Source of the DNA: Methanolinea sp. SDB
Lineage (GTDB): Archaea > Halobacteriota > Methanomicrobia > Methanomicrobiales > Methanospirillaceae
Length of the DNA stretch: 5,037 nt
Assembly: GCA_001412335.1 (NCBI GenBank)
Contig: LKUF01000133.1
Location: 1 to 5,037, forward strand
Direction: 5' to 3'
Of this stretch, positions 1 through 5,037 are shown piece after piece (positions within the stretch are counted from its first letter, which is position 1; every line of letters begins with the position of its first letter). A model generated the notes under the pieces. The model was not told the origin of the DNA. It did no database searches and saw only the letters and a program-made list of their open reading frames with translations. Made by a program: the position numbers and the translations under genes.

Positions 1-73
1 TATCGCCATTTTAATTTTTTGGTTTGATTCTTGGATTTCTAATATATTCGTTTTATATGGCACGTTTTGGTGG

Positions 74-207
74 TGGTTTGCTTCCTTGCTTCATGGGCAA
101 GGTTACAACTCTTTGGTATTTGTGAAATATAAATAATTTATGGTGGGTTTGAAAAATTAAAAAAAGGGTGTCCGGTATTGGCCTATTTGAGGCAATGAAG
201 CAAACCA
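74..207. repeat. Imperfect 16-bp inverted repeat with about 100-bp spacer
   Basis: Bases 74-89 (TGGTTTGCTTCCTTGC) and the reverse complement of 192-207 (TGGTTTGCTTCATTGC) match at 15 of 16 positions. The heptamer TTGCTTC is also repeated directly at 78-84 and 86-92, and its complement occurs at 197-203, so one short word appears three times close to the integrase 3' end. Such repeats could be recombinase arm-type sites, protein binding sites or a long-range RNA stem. The sequence does not decide between these. Confidence 0.5.
152..165 (-). terminator. Oligo-T tract, probable terminator of the integrase transcript
   Basis: Read on the minus strand this is seven T, two A, then five T, lying about 95 nt past the integrase stop codon. 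Archaeal RNA polymerase terminates at such oligo-T tracts without needing a hairpin. This is the strongest T-rich run downstream of the gene on its own strand. The role is inferred from position and composition only. Confidence 0.5.
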
Positions 208-237
208 TTGAGGGAAAAGGCAACAAACCCTCGATGG
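205..237 (-). terminator. Stem-loop just past the integrase stop codon
   Basis: Bases 205-214 (CCATTGAGGG) pair fully with 228-237 (CCCTCGATGG), with one wobble pair on the plus-strand reading and a 13-nt loop. The stem begins about 20 nt after the integrase stop. On the minus strand the single wobble becomes an A-C mismatch, so the stem is slightly better as a plus-strand RNA. It could stabilise the 3' end of the integrase mRNA or be a DNA site. No long T run follows directly, so it is not a textbook intrinsic terminator. Confidence 0.4.
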
Positions 238-257
238 ATACTTACGACACAAATACT

Positions 258-1451
258 TCAAACTTTCGGCGCGATGTCCTGCAGCACTTTCGCCAATCGC
301 TCGGGATCGTCCTCCGAGAATTTGGCAAGCATCGCCGGCAGTGCCACCTGCCAGTGAAACAACATAGATTCGGTCATCGCCATTTTTTTGGAGAGTGCTT
401 CTATCTCTTCTTTCAATGATGCGTTTTCCTTCTCGATTGTTGTGAGCCGTCCACGTGCTTCCTGGTCGTCCGTGGTGAAGATCGTTAGCACCGGTTCAGC
501 TTTCAAATAATATTCAGCAATCTGATCACGTGTATGTCGCCGGTACGATCTGGAGAGATATCGTGAATGACCCATCAAAGATTCTGCAACATCAACCGGG
601 ATCTTCGTGGCGGTCATGGTCCGGAAAAATTTTCGCAATTGGTGTATGTGTGTCTGGTTGCGATCTGTAACCTCGTCTTTCGAGTAAAATCCGGCTTTTT
701 TCACCGCCGTTTCCCATATTTTATTGATTGTCCCATATTCGTATGGGAATACCCGGTCATCGTCCTTCTTCTTCTCGGTAGACAGGCCATGTGCCACAAG
801 TCCTTTATTTCGGTTCCCTGCAGCGGTCATGTGTGCTGTCCGGACCGTGAGCCATGCCTTGACCGCCTCTGCAGCTTCTTCGCTCATGAAGGCGGTCCGG
901 GCCTCCCTGGTCTTCGTGTATGCTGCCCTGATGCGGATCTGTGCCGGCTTCTTATCGAGGTTGATATCTGCCAGGGTGATGGCGAGCACCTCTCCGACAC
1001 GCATCCCACTACTAACCAACATGAGGAATATCGCCCGCCCTCGGAGATCACAGTGCTGAAGTATGACTTTAAGTGTCTCCCCGCTCATCTCGTTCTCTTC
1101 GGTCAGAGAGTATCCTCTCGGTACGCGTCGCCGGATATTCTTCACATCACGAGGAGTGAGATCATACCCGTTCTCAACAAAGTATTCTTTCACCGCTGCG
1201 ATCCGGCTTCTTGCCGTGAGAGGTGGTTTGTCAGCCAGGGCGTTGGCATACGCGATCATATCCGCTGCCAGTGTCCTGGTCCCGTCCTGCAGTTCTGTCA
1301 GGTGTCGCGCTGCCAGGTTCTCATAGTGTGCATCATCGTTTACCCTGGGGGAATCATACACAACATCGAAAAAGAGGCGGAGTGCTGTTTTATATGACCG
1401 TTGCGTGTTTATTTTGTCATATTGTGCAAGGAATTCAGCTATCCGGGTCAT
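258..1451 (-). CDS. Tyrosine recombinase / integrase (phage integrase family)
   Basis: This 397-aa protein cuts and rejoins DNA through a covalent phosphotyrosine link, normally to integrate or excise a mobile element. An N-terminal SAM-like core-binding region covers roughly residues 1-95, and the catalytic domain roughly 115-320. Visible active-site residues are R151 (SSGMRVGE), K180 in the beta-hairpin (AYTKTRE), H270 and R273 (HxxR), H295 (LMGHS) and probably Y303, eight residues after the histidine in SYRRHT. Y314 and Y315 are less likely nucleophiles. Residues 336-357 form a heptad coiled coil, which is extra to the minimal fold. Start: the ATG at 1451 opens the reading frame and places the core-binding region right at the N-terminus. 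The Shine-Dalgarno match is weak. No motif is missing, so the enzyme looks functional. Its element and target site are not visible; secD lies 77 bp upstream, with no tRNA gene nearby. Confidence 0.93.
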   Translation of the reverse strand: MTRIAEFLAQYDKINTQRSYKTALRLFFDVVYDSPRVNDDAHYENLAARHLTELQDGTRTLAADMIAYANALADKPPLTARSRIAAVKEYFVENGYDLTPRDVKNIRRRVPRGYSLTEENEMSGETLKVILQHCDLRGRAIFLMLVSSGMRVGEVLAITLADINLDKKPAQIRIRAAYTKTREARTAFMSEEAAEAVKAWLTVRTAHMTAAGNRNKGLVAHGLSTEKKKDDDRVFPYEYGTINKIWETAVKKAGFYSKDEVTDRNQTHIHQLRKFFRTMTATKIPVDVAESLMGHSRYLSRSYRRHTRDQIAEYYLKAEPVLTIFTTDDQEARGRLTTIEKENASLKEEIEALSKKMAMTESMLFHWQVALPAMLAKFSEDDPERLAKVLQDIAPKV

Positions 1452-1473
1452 ACCCTACTGTTGTATTCAGGGT

Positions 1474-1480
1474 AAAAAAA
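1474..1480 (-). terminator. T7 tract between secD and the integrase gene
   Basis: The minus strand has seven consecutive T about 50 nt after the secD stop codon. It is the only clear oligo-T run available to end the secF-secD transcript. It also lies downstream of the predicted integrase start site, inside the integrase leader, so it may reduce integrase expression. Assignment rests on position and composition. Confidence 0.35.
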
Positions 1481-1509
1481 TGTAACGGTTCTATCAGTCC
1501 ACTTGCTAC

Positions 1510-1531
1510 TAAAGGTTTTTATATTCCTTTA
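1510..1531 (-). promoter_or_regulatory. Integrase promoter with a palindrome around the TATA box
   Basis: The minus strand reads TATAAAAA at 1523-1516, a strong archaeal TATA match. Transcription would begin near 1493-1494, giving a leader of about 42 nt before the ATG at 1451. The box is framed by a perfect 6-bp inverted repeat, TAAAGG and CCTTTA at 1526-1531 and 1510-1515, with a 10-bp spacer. The outer arm includes the secD stop codon. A palindrome placed over a TATA box is a typical position for a repressor operator, but no repressor is identified here. Confidence 0.5.
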
Positions 1532-2980
1532 TTTGGAGAGCATTTCCATGATTATCTTCCCATATGCAGGCCGGGTGATTGTCACGCCAATCAGCACACC
1601 AAGTATGGTGATGATGGCAAAGCCCCGGAGCGTGGATAGATCCATGAGCGCCAGTGGCAGCATAGCAAAGATGATCGTTGCTGCGGATACGGCTATGATC
1701 GATAGCGCCCTTTTCAGTCTTTTTGTGTACAGGCTCTGGGAGGGTATCTTTCCTTCATGCAATACCTCGTCCGTGATGACCACGAGCTGATCGATCCCGG
1801 TTCCAAGAACCGCGATAAGTCCGGCAATCGCGGCCAGGTCAAGCTGCTGAATGAATGTGGCGATACCGAGAAGGATGACAATCTCGGAGAGGTTGATCCC
1901 AATCATCGGCAGGACGATGGACGCCTCCCTGTACCGGTAAAAGACGGTTATTCCCACGGCTATGGTGGCAAGGACGAATGCGACAAGGCACAGCATCTTG
2001 AAGTAGTCTGAAAGCGCCGCCGGCACATACCCCGTCCCGGCAACTGCTACATCGACAGGAAGTGCTCCTGCTCTCAGGTGGATCTCAAGGTTCTTGGCGT
2101 CTGTCAGGCCTGCATCCCCGGTTCCTGTGGAAGCATAGAGCTGGCGAACCGGTTCCACGGCGATGCTCGCCGCAAGATCATCGGACATGGCAGCACTGTA
2201 CACCGTTTCCCCGTCGAGGATCATATCGAGGTTATGGCCTGCGGGGTTACTGACAGCCCCGTACTGGATGGCAGCCTCCCGTAACTTCGCTGCGCCGTCC
2301 TCGTTTAAGGTAAATGAAACCCCCCAGGTCTCACTGCCGGGTTGCCGGCTCGGGACGCCGACGCTTGTTATAGACTCGCCGTACAGGACATGCTCAGTCT
2401 GGTTGCCCACGGTATGGATCCTGATCTCGAACTTGCCCTGTTTACCCACAATCTCCTTGGCCTGGGCCAGTCCGACACCGGCAAGCTCGACCCTGATATA
2501 CTGGGTCACACCTGAGAGTCCGGTAAGTGGGTTGACTTTTGCATCCTTGGTCCCCAGCGTGTTGATCTTGTTTTCAAGGATCTGCTTGACCTCTTCGGCG
2601 GTGGCTTTTGATACCCCTGGGTCATAGGACGTCAGTCTGCCGCCCGCTTCAGTAAACGTCGTCTCAAGGATCTCTCTCGGATAATATTTCCGGATCTCAA
2701 GCCGGTCATCGTCTATGAGATAGATATCGGCGTCCAGTTTCTCTTGTATGTCACCAATGAAATCCCCGTAGGGCCTGTCAGTCTCGAAACCGACAACTTC
2801 TGCCTTGAATTCCATCTGGAGCCATGTCCCGTCCTGTAGATCCAGGCCGTACTGGAGGTTGGTGGTGAATTTCCCGTCCTCGAACCGCGGATAGATCGCA
2901 ACGAGCGATCCCAGCACCAGGATGATCACGAGCGCCACCTGCCAGTGCTTCACGATTGAGACCAGTTTTTCGCTCTTCAT
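1529..2980 (-). CDS. secD: Protein-export membrane protein SecD (archaeal type)
   Basis: SecD (483 aa) pairs with SecF as an accessory membrane complex of the Sec translocon that assists protein export or membrane-protein maturation. Archaea have SecDF but lack SecA, so its exact task there is less clear. Residues 12-30 are the first membrane helix, followed by the family motif YGLDLQDGTWL (44-54), a large extracytoplasmic region with IRVELAG (162-168) and LRAGALPV (302-309), then five membrane helices from about 325 to 475. Helix 4 carries GTGID (393-397), whose D397 matches the proton-pathway aspartate of bacterial SecD. The conserved end motif RGFAIIT...TRPAYG covers 452-474. The ATG at 2980 is preferred over a GTG at 3007 (492 aa) because GAGGGGTGG lies 3 nt upstream and the ATG overlaps the secF stop. 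The length is typical for archaea and nothing is missing. TAA stop. Confidence 0.96.
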   Translation of the reverse strand: MKSEKLVSIVKHWQVALVIILVLGSLVAIYPRFEDGKFTTNLQYGLDLQDGTWLQMEFKAEVVGFETDRPYGDFIGDIQEKLDADIYLIDDDRLEIRKYYPREILETTFTEAGGRLTSYDPGVSKATAEEVKQILENKINTLGTKDAKVNPLTGLSGVTQYIRVELAGVGLAQAKEIVGKQGKFEIRIHTVGNQTEHVLYGESITSVGVPSRQPGSETWGVSFTLNEDGAAKLREAAIQYGAVSNPAGHNLDMILDGETVYSAAMSDDLAASIAVEPVRQLYASTGTGDAGLTDAKNLEIHLRAGALPVDVAVAGTGYVPAALSDYFKMLCLVAFVLATIAVGITVFYRYREASIVLPMIGINLSEIVILLGIATFIQQLDLAAIAGLIAVLGTGIDQLVVITDEVLHEGKIPSQSLYTKRLKRALSIIAVSAATIIFAMLPLALMDLSTLRGFAIITILGVLIGVTITRPAYGKIIMEMLSK

Positions 2981-3831
2981 CGTCCACCCCTCGAAGTGAC
3001 GTACCACTTGATTATCCCTGCATTGGTCAGCCAGGTATTCATCATGTCAATCACAAGACCGATGATCAAAACGGTGGCGATCTCCCAGATGACGGTAATC
3101 TGGCCGACAAATGCTACAACCCACATGGCAATGATCGCGGCGAGCGTTGTCGTGGTCATGATTATACCTGTGCGAAATGCACCGGCAAGTTTCTCCTCGA
3201 GTTTTCCTTTCCTCTTCAGAACCCGCATAGTCAGCAGTATATCGCTGTCAACCGAGTAACCGATCAGCATCAGGAGTGCTGCGGTGGTGGGAAGTGAGAG
3301 GTCAATCCCGATAATGTTCATCACTGCCCCGGTCATTGCGATGTCGGCAAATGCCGAGAGCACCACCGCACCTGCAGGGATAATCGTCCTGAAGGCGAGG
3401 AAGACCACGATCGTCATTCCGATAAACGAGAAGAGAACAGCGATAAATGCCTGCTGTTGCAGCGTCTCGCCAAAGGTCGCCCCGATCTGGTCTATTTTCG
3501 CTTCAGGATATTTTTCCCCGATCAGGGTTGCCAGTGACTGGAGGCTTTCGTCGTCCATCGAGCCGAATTTGAGATATTTGCCGTTGGAAAGCCCTTCCCC
3601 GATCGAGAGGAGGGGAAATTCAGAGAAGACATCCCCGATCTCCTGGGCCGAATCGGCGGTGAAAAGAGTGACAGCCGTGCCTCCCGAGAAGTCCATACCC
3701 GGTTTTACAGGCATACCTGTCGTGGCCATGGTATACCCAAGCACTGCCAGTGCCAGGAGCAGGAGGATCATCGGGATGGCTATCATCTGTTTAGGTGAAT
3801 ATTTATTCACATCATAGCCGGTAAATCCCAT
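2977..3831 (-). CDS. secF: Protein-export membrane protein SecF (archaeal type)
   Basis: SecF (284 aa) is the second subunit of the SecDF complex. It has a membrane helix at about 17-37, the family motif GMDFSGGT (45-52), an extracytoplasmic domain to about 120, the pre-helix motif QIGATFGE (115-122), then five helices at roughly 126-147, 151-174, 182-203, 224-243 and 245-270. Helix 4 holds GYSVDSDILL (191-200), where bacterial SecF has GYSxND; D195 and D197 are the candidate proton-relay acids. The start chosen is the ATG at 3831. A TTG at 3879 would give 300 aa, but it adds a cysteine-containing stretch unlike a SecF N-terminus. AGGA sits just upstream of the ATG. The TGA stop overlaps the secD ATG by 4 bp (ATGA), so the two are probably translated in a coupled, roughly equal way. 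The order secF then secD is the known archaeal arrangement, opposite to the bacterial one. Confidence 0.96.
   Translation of the reverse strand: MGFTGYDVNKYSPKQMIAIPMILLLLALAVLGYTMATTGMPVKPGMDFSGGTAVTLFTADSAQEIGDVFSEFPLLSIGEGLSNGKYLKFGSMDDESLQSLATLIGEKYPEAKIDQIGATFGETLQQQAFIAVLFSFIGMTIVVFLAFRTIIPAGAVVLSAFADIAMTGAVMNIIGIDLSLPTTAALLMLIGYSVDSDILLTMRVLKRKGKLEEKLAGAFRTGIIMTTTTLAAIIAMWVVAFVGQITVIWEIATVLIIGLVIDMMNTWLTNAGIIKWYVTSRGGR
2984..2992 (-). promoter_or_regulatory. Ribosome binding site deciding the secD start
   Basis: The minus strand reads GAGGGGTGG three nt before the ATG at 2980, a good match to the archaeal anti-Shine-Dalgarno. It lies inside the secF coding end. It supports the ATG at 2980 over the upstream in-frame GTG at 3007. 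Confidence 0.65.
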
Positions 3832-4016
3832 ATTCCTACATGTTGGCAGAGTACAGGTAAAATCCTTCGGATACCACAATAGACCTGCAAATATCGCTAG
3901 ATGGCCTCATAAATGTCAATTCATGGAAAGAAATTGGTCTGAATCGGTATTTAGGACTAACAGGGGACCGGGAGAAAACAAAAATATTAAATAAAGCCTG
4001 CAGCGAATCCCCCTTT
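3832..4016. promoter_or_regulatory. Divergent spacer between secF and the DUF2551 gene
   Basis: This 185-bp stretch must carry the promoter of the leftward secF-secD operon. Two weak minus-strand TATA candidates are visible: CTAAATAC at 3954-3947 and TTTATGAG at 3913-3906, which would give leaders of about 95 and 53 nt. Neither is close to ideal, so I do not choose. The rightward promoter is listed separately. No RNA gene or clear repeat is visible. Confidence 0.4.
3985..3993 (+). promoter_or_regulatory. TATA box of the DUF2551 gene (leaderless transcript)
   Basis: TATTAAATA sits in an A-rich stretch (3976-3995). Its centre is about 28 bp before the ATG at 4017, so initiation about 26 bp downstream would fall one or two bases from the start codon. 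The bases just before the ATG (AATCCCCCTTT) are pyrimidine-rich with no Shine-Dalgarno. Together these point to a leaderless mRNA, which is common in archaea. Confidence 0.6.
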
Positions 4017-4328
4017 ATGAGATCTCCGCAAGAGATCAAATCGGTAGTGGAGGCAAGGCTGAAAAAATATATCTCCAGAGACCGTACAGGAATACGGCGT
4101 GCCATGCTGAAGCTGTTCCTTCGTCTTAAATCATTGACCATTGCCCAGATCTTTGAAGAGCTCAACAAACGGTTTGTCATCAGTTACCATTCGGTTGCGG
4201 CAATGGTGGGAATCATCGCATCCCGGCTTGGCATCCTTCACGTGATCAGGGAGAAAGACGGGACCTGCAGTATCTACCAGCTGAAGGAACAGTATGTTGA
4301 GATGGTGAGGGGAGCAGTTGCGGGCTGA
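4017..4328 (+). CDS. DUF2551-type archaeal protein, putative winged-helix DNA-binding protein
   Basis: This 103-aa protein resembles the archaeal DUF2551 family, recognised from the opening MRSPQEIKSVVEARLKKY and the RDRTGIRR segment (residues 21-28). The family has no assigned function. Residues 41-72 read as two helices joined by a short turn (TIAQIFEELN, then SYHSVAAMVGIIASRLGIL), followed by a likely beta wing at 73-90 (LHVIREKDGTCSIYQL). That order fits a winged helix-turn-helix and suggests a transcription regulator, but this is inference from secondary structure. The basic N-terminal half (KSVVEARLKK, RDRTGIRR) could also touch nucleic acid. No signal peptide, membrane helix or enzyme motif is seen. 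The ATG is fixed by the TATA spacing. It is divergent from secF, so regulation of secF-secD or of itself is possible but not shown. Confidence 0.85.
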   Translation: MRSPQEIKSVVEARLKKYISRDRTGIRRAMLKLFLRLKSLTIAQIFEELNKRFVISYHSVAAMVGIIASRLGILHVIREKDGTCSIYQLKEQYVEMVRGAVAG

Positions 4329-4346
4329 AATCACACTGATCATAAT

Positions 4347-4355
4347 TTTTTTAAT
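4347..4355 (+). promoter_or_regulatory. Possible TATA box / T-rich stretch before the 90-aa gene
   Basis: TTTTTTAAT lies about 31 bp before the ATG at 4382, predicting initiation near 4377, upstream of that ATG but downstream of the GTG at 4358. The same T run starts about 18 nt after the DUF2551 stop and could instead terminate that transcript. Both roles are possible. Confidence 0.35.
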
Positions 4356-4381
4356 CGGTGCCCGCGTATGATGTGAGCATC

Positions 4382-4654
4382 ATGTATGCTCATACAAATA
4401 ACCGCCTTCCTCTTGAAGAGGTGCTGATCCAGACCGAGGTACTGGATTATATACAAAAAAGGGGCTGCGATTTTCGTATTTGCACGTCCTGTGGAGGCCC
4501 GATTCTCCTCCCTGTACGGATGAAACCACCAAAACCGACCGACCTGCAGATCAAGGCCGGTGAATATACGATCTTTGTCTCCATTCACCAGGCCCGTTAC
4601 CTGCATTCGATCCACATGGGAATGGTTCCGATCTTCTTTGACGAAGACGATTGA
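4382..4654 (+). CDS. Uncharacterised 90-aa protein with CxxC and HxxH pairs
   Basis: I do not recognise this family. The protein is soluble-looking, with no signal peptide or membrane helix. It has an N-terminal helical part (LPLEEVLIQTEVLDYIQKRG, residues 9-28), then the cysteine knuckle CTSCGGP (C34, C37), a proline/lysine-rich link (45-55), a probable strand pair around GEYTIFVSIHQ (60-70), HSIH (H75, H78) and an acidic end FFDEDD. C34, C37, H75 and H78 could together bind one zinc ion, but this is inference. C29 and H69 are further candidates. Start: the ATG at 4382 has GTGA five nt upstream. An in-frame GTG at 4358 (98 aa) is possible but would lie upstream of the predicted transcription start. 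The gene ends 12 nt before archease on the same strand, so the two are probably co-transcribed and may share an RNA-related context. Confidence 0.75.
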   Translation: MYAHTNNRLPLEEVLIQTEVLDYIQKRGCDFRICTSCGGPILLPVRMKPPKPTDLQIKAGEYTIFVSIHQARYLHSIHMGMVPIFFDEDD

Positions 4655-4666
4655 GTAAGTGCCGGG

Positions 4667-5037
4667 ATGACCTACAAAGAGCTTGAGCATACCGCTGATG
4701 TGAAGATACGGGTTGTGGCCCCTTCACTTGAAGCGCTCTTTGGAGAGACTGCCTGCGCCCTCATGGAAGTGAAATACGGAACTGTCGAGGCGGGCCCGGT
4801 CCGGTATCATATAACCGTCGACGCCGACGACACGGTCTCCCTGGTTCACGACTTTCTCTCCGAACTCCTGTACATATCGGAGGTGGAGGATTTCGTGGTC
4901 GCTTCTGCGAATCTATCAATACGCGGGGGCCACCTCGAAGGCGAGCTGTGTGGCGAACGGTTCGATCCCGCGAAGCACTCGGGAGGCACCGAGGTGAAAG
5001 GGATCTCCTATTCAGGCCTCTCGATTCGCCGGGACAA
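4667..5037 (+). CDS. Archease (RtcB ligase activator), 3' end cut by the window
   Basis: Archease is a small metal-binding protein that speeds guanylylation and turnover of the RNA ligase RtcB, which seals tRNA halves after intron removal. The visible part is 123 complete codons; the family is about 140 aa, so only the C-terminal strand is missing. Family marks are the opening LEHTADVKIR (residues 6-15, with H8 and D11), the helix LEALFGETACALMEV (21-35), SLVHDFLSELLY (58-69), the GExFDPxKH segment (96-104) and EVKGISY (109-115). D11 and the acidic residue near the missing C-terminus are expected metal ligands. The family often has TYH where this protein has SYS (114-116). The ATG at 4667 gives the standard N-terminus; the Shine-Dalgarno match is weak, and the gene may rely on coupling with the gene 12 nt upstream. 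An rtcB gene further right would be a natural partner. Confidence 0.94.
   Translation, partial: MTYKELEHTADVKIRVVAPSLEALFGETACALMEVKYGTVEAGPVRYHITVDADDTVSLVHDFLSELLYISEVEDFVVASANLSIRGGHLEGELCGERFDPAKHSGGTEVKGISYSGLSIRRD

Larger units (their letters stand above)
1..257. other. AT-rich intergenic region left of the integrase
   Basis: No reading frame here is convincing as a gene. Bases 1-180 are about 33% G+C by hand count, against about 53% in a sampled 60-base row of secD. Visible elements are a 16-bp imperfect inverted repeat, a small hairpin (CCTTGC at 84-89 pairing with GCAAGG at 97-102), a TATA-like stretch at 127-135 (ATATAAATA on the plus strand), a minus-strand TATA-like stretch at 51-59 (ATATAAAAC), and the likely 3' end signals of the integrase gene. 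The composition and position fit the edge of an integrated element, but no boundary can be fixed from the sequence alone. Confidence 0.6.

Noticed and set aside
2..387. Shared 11-mer ATCGCCATTTT at 2-12 and 376-386, considered as an att repeat
   Set aside because: A match of this length is expected by chance in 5 kb, and one copy lies inside integrase coding sequence.
168..419. Plus-strand open frame of 83 codons starting with GTG near an AT-rich promoter-like stretch
   Set aside because: Most of it is antisense to the integrase C-terminus, it lacks a convincing ribosome site, and the protein shows no pattern.
567..1397. Long plus-strand open frame of 276 codons
   Set aside because: It lies wholly antisense to the integrase gene, whose protein has clear catalytic motifs. 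Its translation is rich in Cys, Arg and His with no recognisable domain.
3284..3817. Plus-strand open frame of 177 codons
   Set aside because: It is the antisense shadow of secF; its length follows from the hydrophobic codon use of that gene.
3923..3994. 23-codon open frame in the divergent spacer
   Set aside because: It lacks a Shine-Dalgarno, its end overlaps the DUF2551 TATA box, and its residues show no conserved pattern.
4340..4690. Minus-strand open frame of 116 codons
   Set aside because: It is antisense to the 90-aa gene and the archease start, and no homologous pattern is visible.
1..5037. tRNA, rRNA, CRISPR array, insertion sequence or a multi-gene defence system
   Set aside because: Reading both strands showed no cloverleaf pattern, no regularly spaced repeats and no transposase. 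Apart from the lone integrase, the genes are housekeeping or small uncharacterised ones.

Overview
The window looks archaeal, most likely a Euryarchaeon of the methanogen class Methanomicrobia (Methanomicrobiales is my best guess, by family recall and not by a search). The reasons are an archaeal-type secF-secD pair in the order secF then secD, a DUF2551-type winged-helix protein, an archease gene, and promoters made of TATA boxes placed about 25 nt upstream of start codons that have no Shine-Dalgarno sequence. The coding part is near 50% G+C. The first 180 bases are about 33% G+C by hand count.

Layout, left to right. Bases 1-257 hold no supported gene. They are AT-rich, with an imperfect inverted repeat, small hairpins and a T tract that fits termination of the next gene. 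Bases 258-1451 (minus) encode an apparently intact tyrosine recombinase/integrase with all expected catalytic residues and a C-terminal coiled coil. Its promoter lies in the 77 bp between it and secD, and a 6-bp palindrome frames its TATA box. Bases 1529-3831 (minus) carry secF followed by secD, joined by a 4-bp ATGA overlap. They encode the membrane complex that assists Sec-dependent protein export.

A 185-bp divergent spacer (3832-4016) separates secF from a rightward group. This group consists of a 103-aa DUF2551-type putative DNA-binding protein (4017-4328) that appears to be translated from a leaderless mRNA, an unrecognised 90-aa protein with a CxxC and an HxxH pair (4382-4654), and the start of archease (4667 to the window end, truncated), the activator of the RtcB RNA ligase.

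SecF and SecD work together in protein export. Archease belongs to RNA ligation, and the 90-aa protein 12 nt upstream is probably co-transcribed with it. The integrase suggests that the left edge belongs to, or is a relic of, an integrated element whose other parts lie outside the window. I see no tRNA, CRISPR array, insertion sequence or complete novel system. The least explained parts are the 90-aa protein and the sites around the integrase.
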